A stretch of DNA of 64,000 bases, from assembly GCA_016801885.1 (NCBI GenBank), contig CM028883.1, positions 28,218,486-28,282,485 on the forward strand. Reading direction: 5' to 3'. The translations under genes were made by a program, and so were the position numbers. Each line of letters begins with the position of its first letter. Within the stretch, counting starts at the first letter, position 1. Below the pieces are notes generated by a model, which saw only the letters and a list, made by a program, of their open reading frames with translations, was not told the DNA's origin and made no database searches. Source of the DNA: Toxotes chatareus (Eukaryota > Chordata > Actinopteri > Toxotidae). This document shows, in pieces, positions 1 through 12,537 of the stretch.

Positions 1-413
1 AAATTTATCTGTATCAGAGTGGAACATTAAACATCTGTTAGAAATGGATCATTGTAGACAATAAACAGCAGCAGGTGGGTGGAGCCAGGACCTGGCCATC
101 ATAGGGCAACATGTACATATAGGTGCAATATGCGGACTACCTCTTTGCACTAACCACCTTCTACTTGCACATGCATATTTATGCACATGCTAATCTTGGC
201 TTCCTTATCTTATTTTATTTTATTTAAATTGTTTATATATTATTTACATTTTTGCTCTATTGTTTATATTTTATTGCCCTTGTGTTTATGTTTATGTTTA
301 TATTTTGCTCTTTACATCTTGCTCTTGATGGCTTAAACTGGGACCTGAGTACTAATTTTGTGCCATAACATGTAAATGTACTGGTATGACAATAAAAGTT
401 CCTTGATCCTTGA
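1..413. repeat. Dispersed repeat plus LINE-like 3' tail at window edge
   Basis: Bases 1-97 match, in inverted orientation, the stretch at 53553-53652: the same words for a TGG-AACATT-AAACAT core and a GTCTACAATTATCC-like core appear on the opposite strand, with a few substitutions and small indels. The following AT-rich segment ends near 390-413 with a TGACAATAAAAG-type tail that looks like the 3' end of a fish LINE or other retroposed sequence. No coding potential is visible. Whether the two halves are one element is inference; the left end lies outside the window. Confidence 0.5.
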
Positions 414-3400
414 ATCACCACCACAGGAAACGCTGCAGCTGAAACAAACCAACACATAGCAGGTTGTGTTTAAACCAGAATTACAGTTGGTTGTTGAGAG
501 TAGAGAGGAGCTGCTGACAGCCTGAATCACACACATACCCGAGGACCTGCTTGCTGCCCTTATATGTGTGTTGTGAGCGTGTGTTGTGAATTCAATGGCT
601 AAGGAATGAAGCTGGATGGGATATTGGGATATATGCGGTTCTTTTTACTGAAGAATAAGAGCATAATATATGTCTGTGAAGATTCCATGCCCTAGTCATC
701 TAGGGCGTGGTATTTCCAAAAGTTATACAAAGGAAACTGGATTACCTGAGGTTCTTGAAAGTGTTTCACCTTCTTGTGGGGTTTTTAACACCTTGAGGGT
801 CCTTGGGGTCACTTGTGAGTCATCGGTCATGGGTCAAAATCAAAGCTTAGCAAGTAGAAGCCTTCACAGCAACAAGTGCCTTAATCGTGTATGTTGATGT
901 ACAGAAACCCTGTTGTAGCTCTCTTCACGACAACACAAACAGAGGCCAGCTTTTTGAAACATGCGTGTATTGTTTTCCTAATGTGTCCGCACCTTAGTTG
1001 TGAATAACCTTAGTACATAAATTATACAGCCCACAGCTTGAAAACAAATGAAATGAAGATAATGCATAGTGCAAACAAGAACATTCTACAAGTAGAACAA
1101 AATACCTTGTTAGCCATAAAGAAAGGTTGTGTCCTTGAAAGTCTTTGGAAAACCTCTCTGACTGTCTGCTTTAGCTTAAGACACCAATAATTATTAAGTT
1201 GAATGCAATGAAGCACAGCCACATGAAAGACATCCTCCCACCTGCAAAAATATTTTACATTTTAATCTTACTTTTTGTTATTCATTGCATAAAATTATGG
1301 AATTAGTTACAATTGAGCAGGCTTGTCATTGCCCCTTCTGAACAGCAGAGGGCGTGTTTTAACATCAAATGTGGTGCAAATAAACTTAGAGACTTTATCA
1401 ATCCATATGTGGAATGTATAATGGATAATATAGACTTATGTGTGCATATGAGTGAGTATTCATGGCCAGTTAGCACTAATCAAATCTACAAAACAACAAC
1501 AAAAAAGACAACAACAACACAAACTGACCCATGGTGATTCTCATTATTAACTGGGGACCATCTTCATGGCCAAACCTGTCATTGATAAATATTGACATAA
1601 ATCATTATATTTTACTGCAGGTGTTGTGTGTGTGGTTGAGAGGTAGCCTGTTCACAGCCTCCATCATGTCACCTTGGCAACACCCACTGGGGCCATAAGT
1701 TGTCTTTATTTTAGGCTTATCACACACCCACAAGTTACACACCTACCCAACACAGCCACACCCACACGCACACACTTACAGAGGAAGAAGTCTTCTTGTG
1801 GGACTGTTTTTTTTTGCAGCCATGGTGCAGACAGAGATGAGGACAATTGAAGTGCAGGGCAAGTCTCAGTAAAAAAGAGGCCAAAAGTACTTGATTTGTT
1901 TCTTAATTTACATGAACTCACTGCTTATAATTTCATGCTTCAGATTTTGCTTTGCCAGCTTAGTGTACAGCCTGAATCACTCATGTAGGAAGCAGATTTA
2001 GAGCTTAGATTCAGTGTATTAAAATACAAAATTCTCACTAAGAGTGATGGGATCCTACATAACACATTGCTTTCTGCTTTTCTGCTTTGAGTTAGACAAT
2101 GTTTGGTTATTTCACGTTCTGATTTTTGTATCTCTGTTTACTCTCTCTACCCTTCTCACTGGTTTGAAGTGGATGGGTTAGAAAAAGGTGATGTCACATG
2201 CTTCCATGTACCAATCAGAATGCAGGCCCTTGTCCAGTGTTGTCTTCTGTTGCACCTGGCACTGTAACATGACCTGCTGTAGGCTACAGTGTAGGCTCTA
2301 ATATTCTCTCACATATCTCTGTGACTTTGCTTTGCTTTAGATCTTGTTGTTTTTTAGCATCAGTAGTTTTGTATCTTAAACCATTCCTTCTGTATTTTTG
2401 TCAGCACTGATCTGATGACACACTGTTCACAGGTGTACTGTTTATTAGTACTAATATTTCCTACCTGCTTTAGGTCCAGTAATACCACTTTATACACTTT
2501 ATAATTGTCTCCGTCTCCATTGTTTTTCACTCTTGTGCTCTGATAATTCCCCTGTGAAGAGTCTCCTAGGACATGAATGTGAACACACAACAACACATGG
2601 TTGGTGCTATATTCAGAAACCTTGTGGTAACTAAGTGTTAACAGTTTGGACCTGATGCCATAACTGTGGGCTTTACCTCAGATGACCTTGCCATCCTGTC
2701 AAATGATGGTGAGCTTAATTTAATGTGCCACAGCCCTGGAACCCACAGGAACGTGTTGTACCTTGCATTGTTTCATTTCTTGGTGCACCTACCACCACCA
2801 ACTGTTAATTAGTAACTTTAATTAATTCAGTAATGATAGCCAGGTGTTATCACCTTGCAAGGTTAGGTTTCTGGGCCCTGGATGAATGTCCAGTTTTCAC
2901 TCTCCTCTCAGCACTCTTCTTGTCCCTGTCACTCACAATTTTCTTTTACACTATTGTGTTACTGCTTCTTCTGAATGGGTAAATTAAAATTCAAATCCAG
3001 CTTTCATCCAACAGAGTGCCCACTCTGTTTGGTCATGATACTTCATTTCTGTACTGCTGAGATTCAGGAAGTCTGAGAGTCTTCTGCTCAAAAATGTAAC
3101 AAAGCAACAACTGGACACAGAACAGTTAATACAGTAGCTGCTGATACTTAAGTTACTGAGAAGTTTTTCAACTACATAAGCAAGTTACTCTATAAGATCA
3201 GTAAAGCTTTGAGTTCTGTTGACATGGTAACTTACAGGATAAAGTCTGTTATATGTAGGTTACAACTGTAATCACAACACTATTACTTTAATTACTCATG
3301 TATGTTCCACAAATAATTTCTTGACTAATGTTTCACAGTGTTTGTTTCATATCCTGCTTTCCACCCCTAGATCCTTGTAATTACTGTAAGCATTTACATT

Positions 3401-4379
3401 TACACTGTGCTACATGCACTTGCTAACATGTTACCACTGTAGCACCTCACAACAAATTCTACTTCACTTGGCTCTGTAGGCCTTGTCTCCCAAATGCATT
3501 TGAAAAGACAGGTGCATTTATGGCTTACGAAGTTTATACACAAACACAGACCTAATATTATGTGACAGAGAGCTAGAAATTACAGACCTGGGGGAACTGA
3601 CCAGTCAGTGCAGACTGAGCTTTTTTTTTAAAGTTTCAGACAGAGGGTGAAAAGAGATGCTGCAGCAATGTACAGTATGAGAAAAAATAATGTTTCTTTG
3701 ACATCAGACAAGTGCAAACAAGAAGTTCTGCGTTTGGATTCACAGGACTATGTGTTTATAACGTAATGTGCCTCGGACATCTTACGTGTGTCCAGAATTT
3801 CTCTCTGAAGTTTTGATTTGCCAATTTCTGTGTAGGGTGAAATGTCCAACACAAAGTTACACTGTAACAAAGAAAAGGTTAAGAAAACTCAAAACTTCAA
3901 ACAACAAACTTAAGAAATCTTACTAAAAATCTTTAGTTCAGCTATTTAACTTAATTTCTTGAGTGTGGGTTTTGATTTACCCAATTTTTACTGATTATAA
4001 TTTAGATCAGTTAAAAGTTAAAGTAACTCGGATGTGTATGCTGTTCCCTCTTGGAATTTTAATCTTATAAATGTGCATGGATTCCTTTTTTGAATCTATC
4101 TTTTAATATTTTAATCATTTATTGTGTCAAGCCTTAACTTTAACCTACTTTTGACCAAAGAGAACTTGATACCTCAGACACACAAAAAGATACATAGCAG
4201 TCTGCATCGTGTAACTTTTTTTTTTTTTTTTACAATCAAATAATTGTTTAACATCAGAAAACATTTGTTTTGGTCTGTGAAATTTAGTTTTGGTCTATAT
4301 AGTCCATAATGTGCTTTAAATAAATAAATAAATAAATGAATAAATAAATAACTTTCATAATATCACCATTCAAGGATCA
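414..4379. other. Intergenic, no gene seen
   Basis: About 4 kb of AT-rich sequence in which only short open frames (under 80 codons) occur. None has recognisable domains, codon bias or convincing flanking splice sites. Short homopolymers are present (for example T-runs at 4218-4231), and an (AATA)n-type microsatellite lies near 4317-4350. I see no RNA gene or regulatory motif I can defend. Confidence 0.6.
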
Positions 4380-4551
4380 CCAACTCAAGGCAAGGCAACT
4401 TTATTTATAAAGCACCATTCAAACACAAGGCAATTCAAAGTGCTCTGAAGAGGCACAGAAATGCACGATACCTAAGATACCCAAGGGTTACAATGGTACA
4501 AAGAATGCAGTGCTGAGTAAAGGGAAATCAGATTATTGAAATGTAATGTAA

Positions 4552-5450
4552 TAAGATAAGATAAGATAAGATAAATCTTTATTGTCATTGCACAATCATA
4601 CTTTGTACGAAAGTACAACGAAATTGAGGTACTGTCCCACATCAGTGCAAAAGAAGACATACAATCACAGTGCAGAATAAAAAAGTAAAAATAGAAAAAG
4701 TAGAATAAAATAAAAAAATAAAATAAATATATTCAGGATAGAAATATACAGTATGTAAAATATATACAAAGACAAAGACATTGTTTATTGCACGACCTGT
4801 TGTCGGAAAAGTGGCTAACAAGATTGCCAAGCATTGATTAGGGCTATTGCCCTGTTGTAAAAGCTGTCCCTGAGTCTGTTTGTTCGTGCTCTCAGTGCCC
4901 TGAATCTCTTGCCAGAGGGCAGCAGCTTAAACACCCGGTGTCCTGGGTGTGTGCAGTCCCTCAAGATGCTGCGTGCCCTCTTGAGACAGCGGGTGTTGTA
5001 GAGGTCCTTAAGGGAGGGAAGGGGATGGCGAATGATTTTCTGGGCAGTGTTAATGACCCTTTGTAGTGCCTTCTTGTGTGCCGTGGTGCAGCTTGAGAAC
5101 CACACAGAGATGCAATATGTCAGCACACTTTCAATGGAGCAGCAGTAGAAGACGGTCAGCAGCTCCCTCTTCAGATTGGTCCTCCTGAGGATCCTCAGAA
5201 AGTGGAGACGCTGCTGAGCCTTCTTCACAACCTCTGAGGTGTTAGAGCTCCATTGGAGGTCTGCATCTATGTGCACTCCTAGAAACTTAAAGCTGGGCAC
5301 CCTCTCCACACATTCCCCGTTGATGCAGATGGGCTGAAGGTAAACACAGCAAATACAGAAGAGATATGTGTGAGTCATGAGTGTGTCAAATGATTTACAC
5401 AAGACTAAGACTACCCTTGCTAGCAGCTCTGTTGGGCGGTACTTAGGCAA
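4552..5450 (-). mobile_element. LINE remnant, 3' part of reverse transcriptase ORF
   Basis: A minus-strand open frame (4815-5450) encodes the C-terminal part of a non-LTR retrotransposon reverse transcriptase. It has the FKFLGVHI block, a VVKKAQQRLHFLR segment, an IESVLTYCISVW segment, and the PSLKDLY, HPGHRVFKLLPSGKR and terminal RLRDSFYNRAI motifs typical of fish L2/Rex1/CR1-type LINEs. The 3' UTR follows on the minus strand and ends in a short tandem AAGATA array near 4552-4573, as expected of LINE tails with short tandem repeats. The 5' part, including the endonuclease and RT catalytic core, is missing, so this is a 5'-truncated dead copy. Clade assignment is from memory of motif style only. 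Confidence 0.8.
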
Positions 5451-5570
5451 TGGCCACCATCTTATTTTAGCATGTTAGCATGCTAACATTTGCCAATTAG
5501 CACTAATTAAGTAATTAGTAATGGTACATGGTATTCAGGCAAAGCAGTGTCCTTTACAGTCATAGGCTCA

Positions 5571-5720
5571 TCAGAATCAGAATCAGAATCAGCTTTATTC
5601 GCCAAGTACACACACACATACAAGGAATTTTTTGCCAGCTGTTGTTGTCTCTCTAGCGGTAAAAAACAAGGTAACAAATCTATATACAATATGTACAAAT
5701 GTACAAATATGTAATAAATA
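5571..5720. repeat. Dispersed repeat with (GAATCA)n edge, copy 1
   Basis: Begins with tandem AATCAG units, followed by GCTTTATTCGCCAAGTA, ACATACAAGGAATTTTTTGC and TCTCTAGCGGTAAAAAACAA. The same order of blocks, same strand, recurs at 44551-44695 and more weakly at 43141-43215. The terminal hexamer repeat suggests a LINE 3' tail. It is a high-copy fish repeat type (established impression, not searched). Confidence 0.75.
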
Positions 5721-5799
5721 TATAAAAATATACAAATATGCAATATACAGTATGAAACATGAAATGGGTACCAGTCTAGTAGTGAAAATAAAATAAGAC

Positions 5800-7259
5800 A
5801 ATATGCAATATGTAAGTTAAATATTCACAGCTGTTTGGCTAATTTGGCTAGTAAACATCCATATTCATGCAGGGGTAGTGCATCAACATGTAACCTGTTT
5901 GCTCTGCTGATTACACTCATGCCAATGCTATTATGGGCTATCCTTATTTGGAATTTCATTGCTGATAAAACTGAGATCTAATGATCATGTATGTGTTCAT
6001 CAAGGGGAAGAAGTTGTATCAGTGCTCTAATCGAGTAACCATTTGCTTTAAAAAAGTTCATTCCTTGACGTGTCTCTGACTTTAATGTTATTCATTTTGC
6101 AGGTATTGGGTCAAAAACCAGAGTACTGAACAAACTGAAATTTTGACTTGATAAAGACAATGCTTTTGATACAGGACTAATGGCTGGAGTACTTTTCTAT
6201 CATGACATTTCTACTTTTATTTTACTGAAGGATGTGGGGGCACATTTTTAGGTGTATTGAGTACAAGGTAACTCAAAAAGGGAAAATGGCAAGCACATGA
6301 CAGAGACTCACATGTTGACAAGACAAACCTGTCACTCTAGTTCCACTACAACCCCTGTTCATGTTGAGTTGAGTTCATGCTGATATGTTGTGTTCATGCT
6401 GATATGTGAAGGGAGTGTCATCATTGAGGATGTCTGGTTGAGAGATGGTTCTGTTAATATGCAGTACAGTACTGAAACAGTATTGAAAAGCCAAAATACA
6501 TGTACACCAAAAAGTGCATGATTTAAAGTGCATGATTTAAAGTGGCATGACTGAAGGTGGGTGTGCCGTTATATTAAATCATGCCACTGCTGACAATGTC
6601 ATTTCATAATTAAATGAAAACAGAATCGGCCTCTTCTCTGTGAAGCCATACATTTTGAAATGTCTGATGAAAATGTTCACAGGATGTTCACAGGGTTTGT
6701 AGCTGTAAATCAGCCTTTGTAAACCTGTGAAATAAAAAGCCTGTAAAATAAAAAGACTGCGGCAATAAAATGTTTGTCAGCAGTTGGCTTTCTGTGGCCT
6801 ATTGATGAGTTAAACAGTAAAAACAAACATGAAAACTGTTTTGTTGTTGTTTTTCTAACGTTTCATGATATAGATATAAATGGGCTGCTACTGTGGTTGC
6901 TTTCTGACTTGTCTATTTTGTTTTACTAGGGGACGTCTCCACATTGTTGCTTGCATTAAAGGTATTGCAAGGGCAAACAGGCTGCTGGTTTTTACCATGT
7001 AATTTCCAGGATCTTAATAACAAACACTGAAATATGACGAAACCTGCAAGTGAAACGTAAGAAACCAGACCAAGGACTTCTTTTTTCCACTCACATGATT
7101 TTTTTTTCTTTAAAGGTATCCATTTCAATAATTTCTTTATTTTTTTCTATTACTAGAACAACCACCTTCCCCACAAAAGTAACTGAGGTTTTAGGCAGTA
7201 TACAAAGTTTAGAGGATTTTAGATGTAACAGATGTAACACTTTCTCTTTTATCTCTCAG
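5800..7259. other. Intergenic, no gene seen
   Basis: AT-rich spacer upstream of the stathmin remnant. A first coding exon and promoter for that gene should lie in or beyond this stretch, but I could not recognise the very short starting peptide. No RNA gene, long open frame or clear repeat boundary is visible. Confidence 0.45.
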
Positions 7260-7360
7260 CCTTCACAGACACGATCAAGGAGATATCCATGCTGTCTCTG
7301 CTGTGCTCATGCTTCAACAACCACATCCCAACAACCTCTATACACAATAAGGTGTGTGTG

Positions 7361-7393
<33 letters not shown>
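7361..7393. repeat. (AGT)n microsatellite
   Basis: About eleven tandem AGT units directly downstream of the exon 2 donor of the stathmin remnant. It is a simple sequence repeat with no coding role. Confidence 0.9.
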
Positions 7394-7395
<2 letters not shown>

Positions 7396-8554
7396 AGTTT
7401 CATTTCTAGACTTCAGGAAAAGAGAAAAAGAAAAAAATCACATAGCTACTGTAGACCAGCACTTTCTGGGACACCTTAATTCTTAATGTAGAGAAAAGGC
7501 AGCAAACTAGGAGAAAGAGGGAAAGATTGAAGAAAGATAGAAAGAAAAACAGACAAATTGACATAAATAAAGAAAAACAGAAAGAAAAAGAAAGAAGCAT
7601 CCTGATCAGTCCTGGAACAAAGCCCAGCCTCACCCTGTGCCCTTGTTCCTCCAGGGGAGGTGTCCCTGGAGGAGCTCCAGAGAAGGCTTGAGGCTGCTGA
7701 GGAGAGGAGGAAGATACTGTACAGATACTGTGCGTATTGTGTGGAAAACACACCATATAGCCAGTTGCTCTGAGCATCTTCAACAGAGTTCACAATCTTA
7801 GGGTCGCCTGGCATGTTTGAATATTTTTAAAGCTCATGAGTTTTGCTTGCAGCAGCCTGCAGAACCTGAACATGCAGGAGAGGAACCGTTGACACTGTCA
7901 CTGCCAAAACATTTTCATCCTGCCAAGCAAATGCTTGTTCTCCAATTATTTCAGTTCCTTTGGTTATTTCGGACATGTGACGTTTGTATGGTTATATTAC
8001 TCACTCAGATTAAAGAGGATGAAACATGAATCATCCCAATGATGATGCTGAACAGGTTTGCTGAATCTGCTGTAGTTTGAAGAGCTACTGTTCTGTGACA
8101 TACAGTTGCATATATTCCTCATCAATAGTACAAGATGTTTATGAAACCCTGCTGTGAAAGAATGAATCATTCTGAGATCCCCTGTTTTTGTTGTTGTTTT
8201 TTGAGTTCGGAGCATCCTCAGTGTTATTGCAAGAGCCACAGAGACTGGCCGATGGATGCCAACATGAAACATGAATGTGACCTGGAACAAGTGTGATGTT
8301 AACATTATTTTGAAAATGACAGGAGAGATACAATCAAAAGGGTGTGCAAGATGACAGTTACACAAAATAGAATCAAAGAAAAAATAAATATGTGACTCCA
8401 CATTTCTGATTAAAACTTGATGAGTCTGAAACAAATGGCACTGAAGAGATTGGGCTGTAAACAACCAGCACAACTAAAACTTGTTTTTTCTAATCCAAAG
8501 ATTCAAAGGATAATAAAGTGACTCATTTTTGATCTGAGGGATTATCTGAGGGAG

Positions 8555-8590
8555 TGTGCTGAAACTCACTGGGTGGTGAGTTTCAGCACA
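8555..8590. repeat. Perfect 15-bp inverted repeat with 6-nt loop
   Basis: Arms 8555-8569 and 8576-8590 are exact reverse complements (left arm TGTGCTGAAACTCAC) separated by TGGGTG. It lies in the intron between exons 3 and 4 of the stathmin remnant. It could form a hairpin in RNA or a small cruciform. No known RNA family is recognised. Confidence 0.85.
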
Positions 8591-10807
8591 ATTTCAAAAT
8601 ATCATGAGTCAGTGACTTTCGAAATGTAAAAGTCATTAAGTCAAAACCTGCAGACATTTTATGGTGATTTAGTTCTACAGGGTGGTAAATATCTTGATTG
8701 CACCTTTACAAGTGTCAGCTGGTTTTGTTTTGTTTGAAAAACTGATTCTTTGTTTCCGTTCTCTGAATTTGCTGCTGTAGTCCCAGGAGGCCATGGTGCT
8801 GAAGCAGCTGGCAGGAAATAAGAGAGCATATGCAGGTGGTTCTCCACACGGCACATGAGGTGAACAAAAACGTCAGTGAGAAGGCAGAGGAGCAACTTAT
8901 TCAAAAGATGGAGGTCAACAAGGAGAACCGGGAGGCCCACCTCACCACCCTCAAACAGAGGCTGAGTGAGAAAGAAAGTCCTCCCATTCTCTGATAATTT
9001 GTTAATGAATGTTAATATCATTTTATTAGTCCAGGGTGAGTGTACTACCGAGAGCCCAGTCATGCTTTGGTTTTATATTCTCACACGACCAAAACAAACT
9101 AACGTAATCTTTAACAATTTATAAAATGATCAAAGAAATTACTCTAGAACTCTAAAAATGTGTTATGACAGTATAGGTGCACAGTTTGAATCCAATGCAT
9201 GAAAGGCGGACTCTGCCAGAACCATGGAAAACTACTGCACTGAGAATCAGTTACTGAATAAAGTGGATGGTTATTATCAAAGAAGAATAGGTCAAAACCT
9301 GATAATTGGTCTGGACCACATATGGTCAATATGAGAAATTGAGGACGTAGCTGAATACTGTTGTGGAACCAGTGTAAAGAATGGAAAGTAGCTAACACTT
9401 GAAAAGTCACTAAATGTTGCTAGGCAACGTATGATAATACGATAATTATCATATTCATGTCGTAGTATTTTCATTCTGTCTAGTTTCAGTTGGTTCCTTT
9501 GTCTGTTTGCTTCTCTCCTCCCCTCTGTGCTCACATATACAGTCATTTAATTCAGCTGAATTCACGGTAATTCACAGTAAAGCTGTTCTCATTCACATGT
9601 TTCTCTGTTTCTGTGTCAGACAATGGAACAATATAGAACAGTGACTGAAACTCAGCCCTGAAAGATTCATGTTAACCAGCAATCACTTCAAGACATTTCA
9701 ATGCTGCTGTTCTGCTGCTGCTAAAATCCTGATTTTATAACCATGACTTCGTCTGACAAAATAACCAGACAGAGAAGTTAAAGACAATGGCTGTGCTGTG
9801 ATTTCAGCTGTAGTTACGTGTTAAATGAAGAGTCAGAGAGAAAGTTAGAGGCTTATTCACATCTAGTCATAGAATGAGGCTCACAGAGAGATGTGTCTGT
9901 GGAGGAAATACTGGAGACTCTGTCCTGTGGTCAGTGAAGGGTCTGAAAAGTCATTTTGAAAGAGCAACAGCCAATGGAGAGACTCTGGCCAGCTCACCAA
10001 TGGTGTATAACGCCATCACTCAGTCATGCAGCATTGGGCTGACCAGTGGTGTAACTTTATCAGTGAGCAACAGACATTCACGTTCATCAAGTGTTGCGGT
10101 CCACCCAAAAATGCTATAATATATATAATATATTTTTTATTTAATTTTTTTTTTAACAATTATTATGCTTTCCAACTCTATTTAAAAACCTCTTTTCCAC
10201 TCCCAGAACACATACACTGCAGATTAGGTCTTGTTTTTTCATACCTTTTTAAATTTGCATAGACCACTGCCAAAGAACTTTGCATACAGTATATGATATA
10301 TGTCTTCCTGGTGCTTGTAAACTAGAGTGAATGCTAAGTTGACGACTGTATGACAACAGAAAAAAGGTGGCCAGAGAGAGTGCTGGATGTTGTTTTACTT
10401 GTGTGTTAACATGAAAATTAGATTTTTATTAAACTACTAACACCCCAGAGAGGCTAAACATTAAATATCTGATGCCCTGAACTCTGGAAGCAAACAAGGT
10501 CTGACATATGAAGAGCAATAGATGAGAAGGTTGAATACTATGAAGACTTCCTGAAGCACCAGGTTTCTGCCTCTTCATGTATTCATTTTTTCAGAATTTT
10601 TCAACACCTCAGCAGTTGACTGTATTTCTGGTTTTCCCAGATAAAAAATGGGACTTCTGTGGAACATGAAACTTAGAGTTTCACAGAAGCCCCACCTACT
10701 GGCATTCTTTCAGTTTGTCTCTGACGCTTTATTACGTTGTTTGACAGGAAGTTCACGCAGCAGAGGTACACAGGAACAAGGGGCGTCAGGCGGAACTCTC
10801 TGGCTGA

Positions 10808-12300
10808 GGATGGTGTTTTGGATTCTGCCTCTGAAAATATGTCTCAAAGTTTTCCTACAGTACACCTTTCAGGACTGAAACAAGTAGTTAATCAATACCC
10901 ATCTGTTTCATCTTTTTGTAAACCACACACATTGAATCAAGAGAGAAGAGTCAAGGTCAACTGAAATAAAATCCAAACTTGGGCCAAACAAGGTCTAGGT
11001 TAGGCTTCTTTTGTAAGTGAGAAAACATTTTACTGGAAAAATAATATTGTCTAAATACATGACTACTGGTTTAGTTAAGAGGTTTACCTGAAAAATATAG
11101 CTCAGTAAAGGTGAATTATGATCAAGTCTGATCAAATGTTAGTTTATTGTGAGTTTGCCATGGCTCCTGTTGGGGCTGCATTAAGCCTTCTTAGGGCCTG
11201 AGGTGGAAGGAAGTTCAGCCATGAGCTTGTCAAAGCAGCATGTCTAATGTCTTCTGTGGCTCTGAAAAGAGTTCAAAGTCTGAAACACTAAGCCTTTATC
11301 CTACAAACATCCAACCCTTGGTATTTAATATGTTCAGTGATACGGTGCCATAACTTGCACATGCAGTATACATTAAGGTTTACTGAGAATAATGAGAACC
11401 AGTTCATAGTCAAAAATCATTAAAAAAAATTAGCTTTTTAAAAATTTCATTAACTTACTTTAGTTTAATTCCCAATGGTAAAATATGCAATGCGACATGT
11501 TTTGTAGGAAACACTATTCTTCACCTCTAACTGAAAGTCTGACAGTTTCTAGGAGGAGCATGAAGAAGGAAGATGATCATGTGGCAGATCCTCCATATCT
11601 TGCAGGCCAGGAGCTTCAGTTAATGTTCACATCAAACATCAGAATGAGGAAAGAAATGTGATCTCAGTGACTTTGACTGTGGAGTGATTGGTGGTTTGAG
11701 TGTTTGTAAAACTGCTAATCTCTTGGGGTTTTCTCACACATTAGTCTCTAGAGCTTAACTCAGAATGGAGCTAAAAACAAAAATCATCCAGAGAAGAAGC
11801 AGCTCTGAGGATGGAAACACATTGTTGATGAGAGAGATCAGAGGTCATCGGTCAGACTGGTTGGCTCTGACAGAAAGGCTACGGTCCTGATGCTTCCATT
11901 CCAAGAGGAATGAACCTCCATTTCTAATAAATACTGTACATCTGTGTGTCAAAATATATCAGATTAAGGCAGATCATTGCACTGCTGTCAAGAAAATGAA
12001 ACAAGCTGAAAGAAATGGATTTGAAACAGAAGCTATCTTGACCCTAAAGTCAAAATGTTTTACTTTCTCTGAAGAAGTTTTATTAATGCATTTTTAAAGA
12101 CTCAGTAACATACGACAGGAGTCAGTAACAGATGAAACAGGACTACTGGAAGAGGAACCTCATTAAGGCTTTTCATGCTGCTGGAACTTTGATGAAACTT
12201 AAAATGAGGAGCATTTGCAAGTGCGTGTGTATGTGGAAGGGAGGGGAGGGCGGGGGAGCCAGAGAGCGCATGCCTATCATTTCAACCTGATGCTGACGCA
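10808..12300. other. Intergenic between stathmin remnant and helz2
   Basis: No coding exon is recognised. It may contain the 3' UTR of the stathmin gene and distal promoter of helz2. The base composition becomes more GC-rich only from about 12230, close to the inferred helz2 transcription start. Confidence 0.45.
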
Positions 12301-12306
12301 AAATAT

Positions 12307-12320
12307 GTGAAACGAAACTT
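12307..12320 (+). promoter_or_regulatory. Candidate IRF/interferon-response half site upstream of helz2
   Basis: The sequence GTGAAACGAAACTT contains the IRF core AANNGAAA (12310-12317) followed by CT, as in the right half of an ISRE. The left half departs from the full consensus at two positions. It lies roughly 120-230 bp upstream of the presumed first exon. HELZ2 is known as an interferon-induced gene in vertebrates, so such a site is expected. The functional claim is inference. Confidence 0.4.
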
Positions 12321-12439
12321 AAGTCTGTCTCCAGAAAGAGTGCGACTTCCGCTCACTAGCTGAGAGGTGAAAGGCTGCAGCTCTGCCCCGGTTCAGGGAG
12401 GGGTTATATTTACGTCCCGTCAAAACTAAGAACTCACAC

Positions 12440-12537
12440 ACTGCTCTGCGCGTTCGAGCCGATTAATCAAAGAACACGGAGTACCTGTACCTGTTAGTCC
12501 GCGATATTAGTCTGTATGAAGACCAGTCTATCTGACG
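12440..12537 (+). other. helz2: Probable 5' UTR exon of helz2
   Basis: A locally CpG-containing stretch ends in a donor-like TGACG|GTAATC at 12537/12538. Possible acceptors before the coding start lie at 13235, 13471 and 13484. No ATG-initiated frame of note lies within it. The start is a guess; only the donor motif is visible. The intervening 12538-13235 or more would be intron 1, with no other feature seen. Confidence 0.4.

Larger units (their letters stand above)
7260..10807 (+). pseudogene. Stathmin-family pseudogene (stmn3/stmn2-like), unprocessed
   Basis: Four recognisable stathmin exons lie in order with intronic DNA between them, so this is not a retrocopy. Exon 2 (7260-7351) encodes IKEISMLSLLCSCF, the membrane-anchoring cysteine segment of SCG10-type stathmins, with a good donor. 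Exon 3 remnant (about 7617-7713) encodes SLEELQRRLEAAEERRK. Exon 4 (8781-8973) encodes SQEAMVLKQLA and later NKENREAHL. Exon 5 (10748-10807) encodes EVHAAEVHRNK and ends in ELSG-stop. Lesions: the exon 3 donor position reads AT instead of GT; exon 4 has one extra G near 8812-8813 (193 nt where 192 is expected), giving a stop at about 8856; the exon 4 donor GT is missing; and the 5' half of exon 3 is replaced by purine-rich sequence with a frame break. Intact stathmins bind tubulin dimers and tune microtubule dynamics in neurons. Human STMN3 lies near HELZ2, which supports orthology or ohnology. Sequencing error could explain one lesion but not all. Confidence 0.8.

Noticed and set aside
7406..7814. 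Minus-strand frames of over 110 codons opposite the stathmin exon 3 remnant
   Set aside because: Generated by the purine-rich tract; the plus strand carries the recognisable stathmin segment.
8971..8982. Possible alternative donor AAA|GTCCTC for stathmin exon 4
   Set aside because: It would add four bases, fits the donor consensus poorly, and does not remove the upstream stop.
9874..10119. 81-codon plus-strand frame between stathmin exons 4 and 5
   Set aside because: Composition like a coding sequence in part, but no family recognised and no splice context; treated as intronic.
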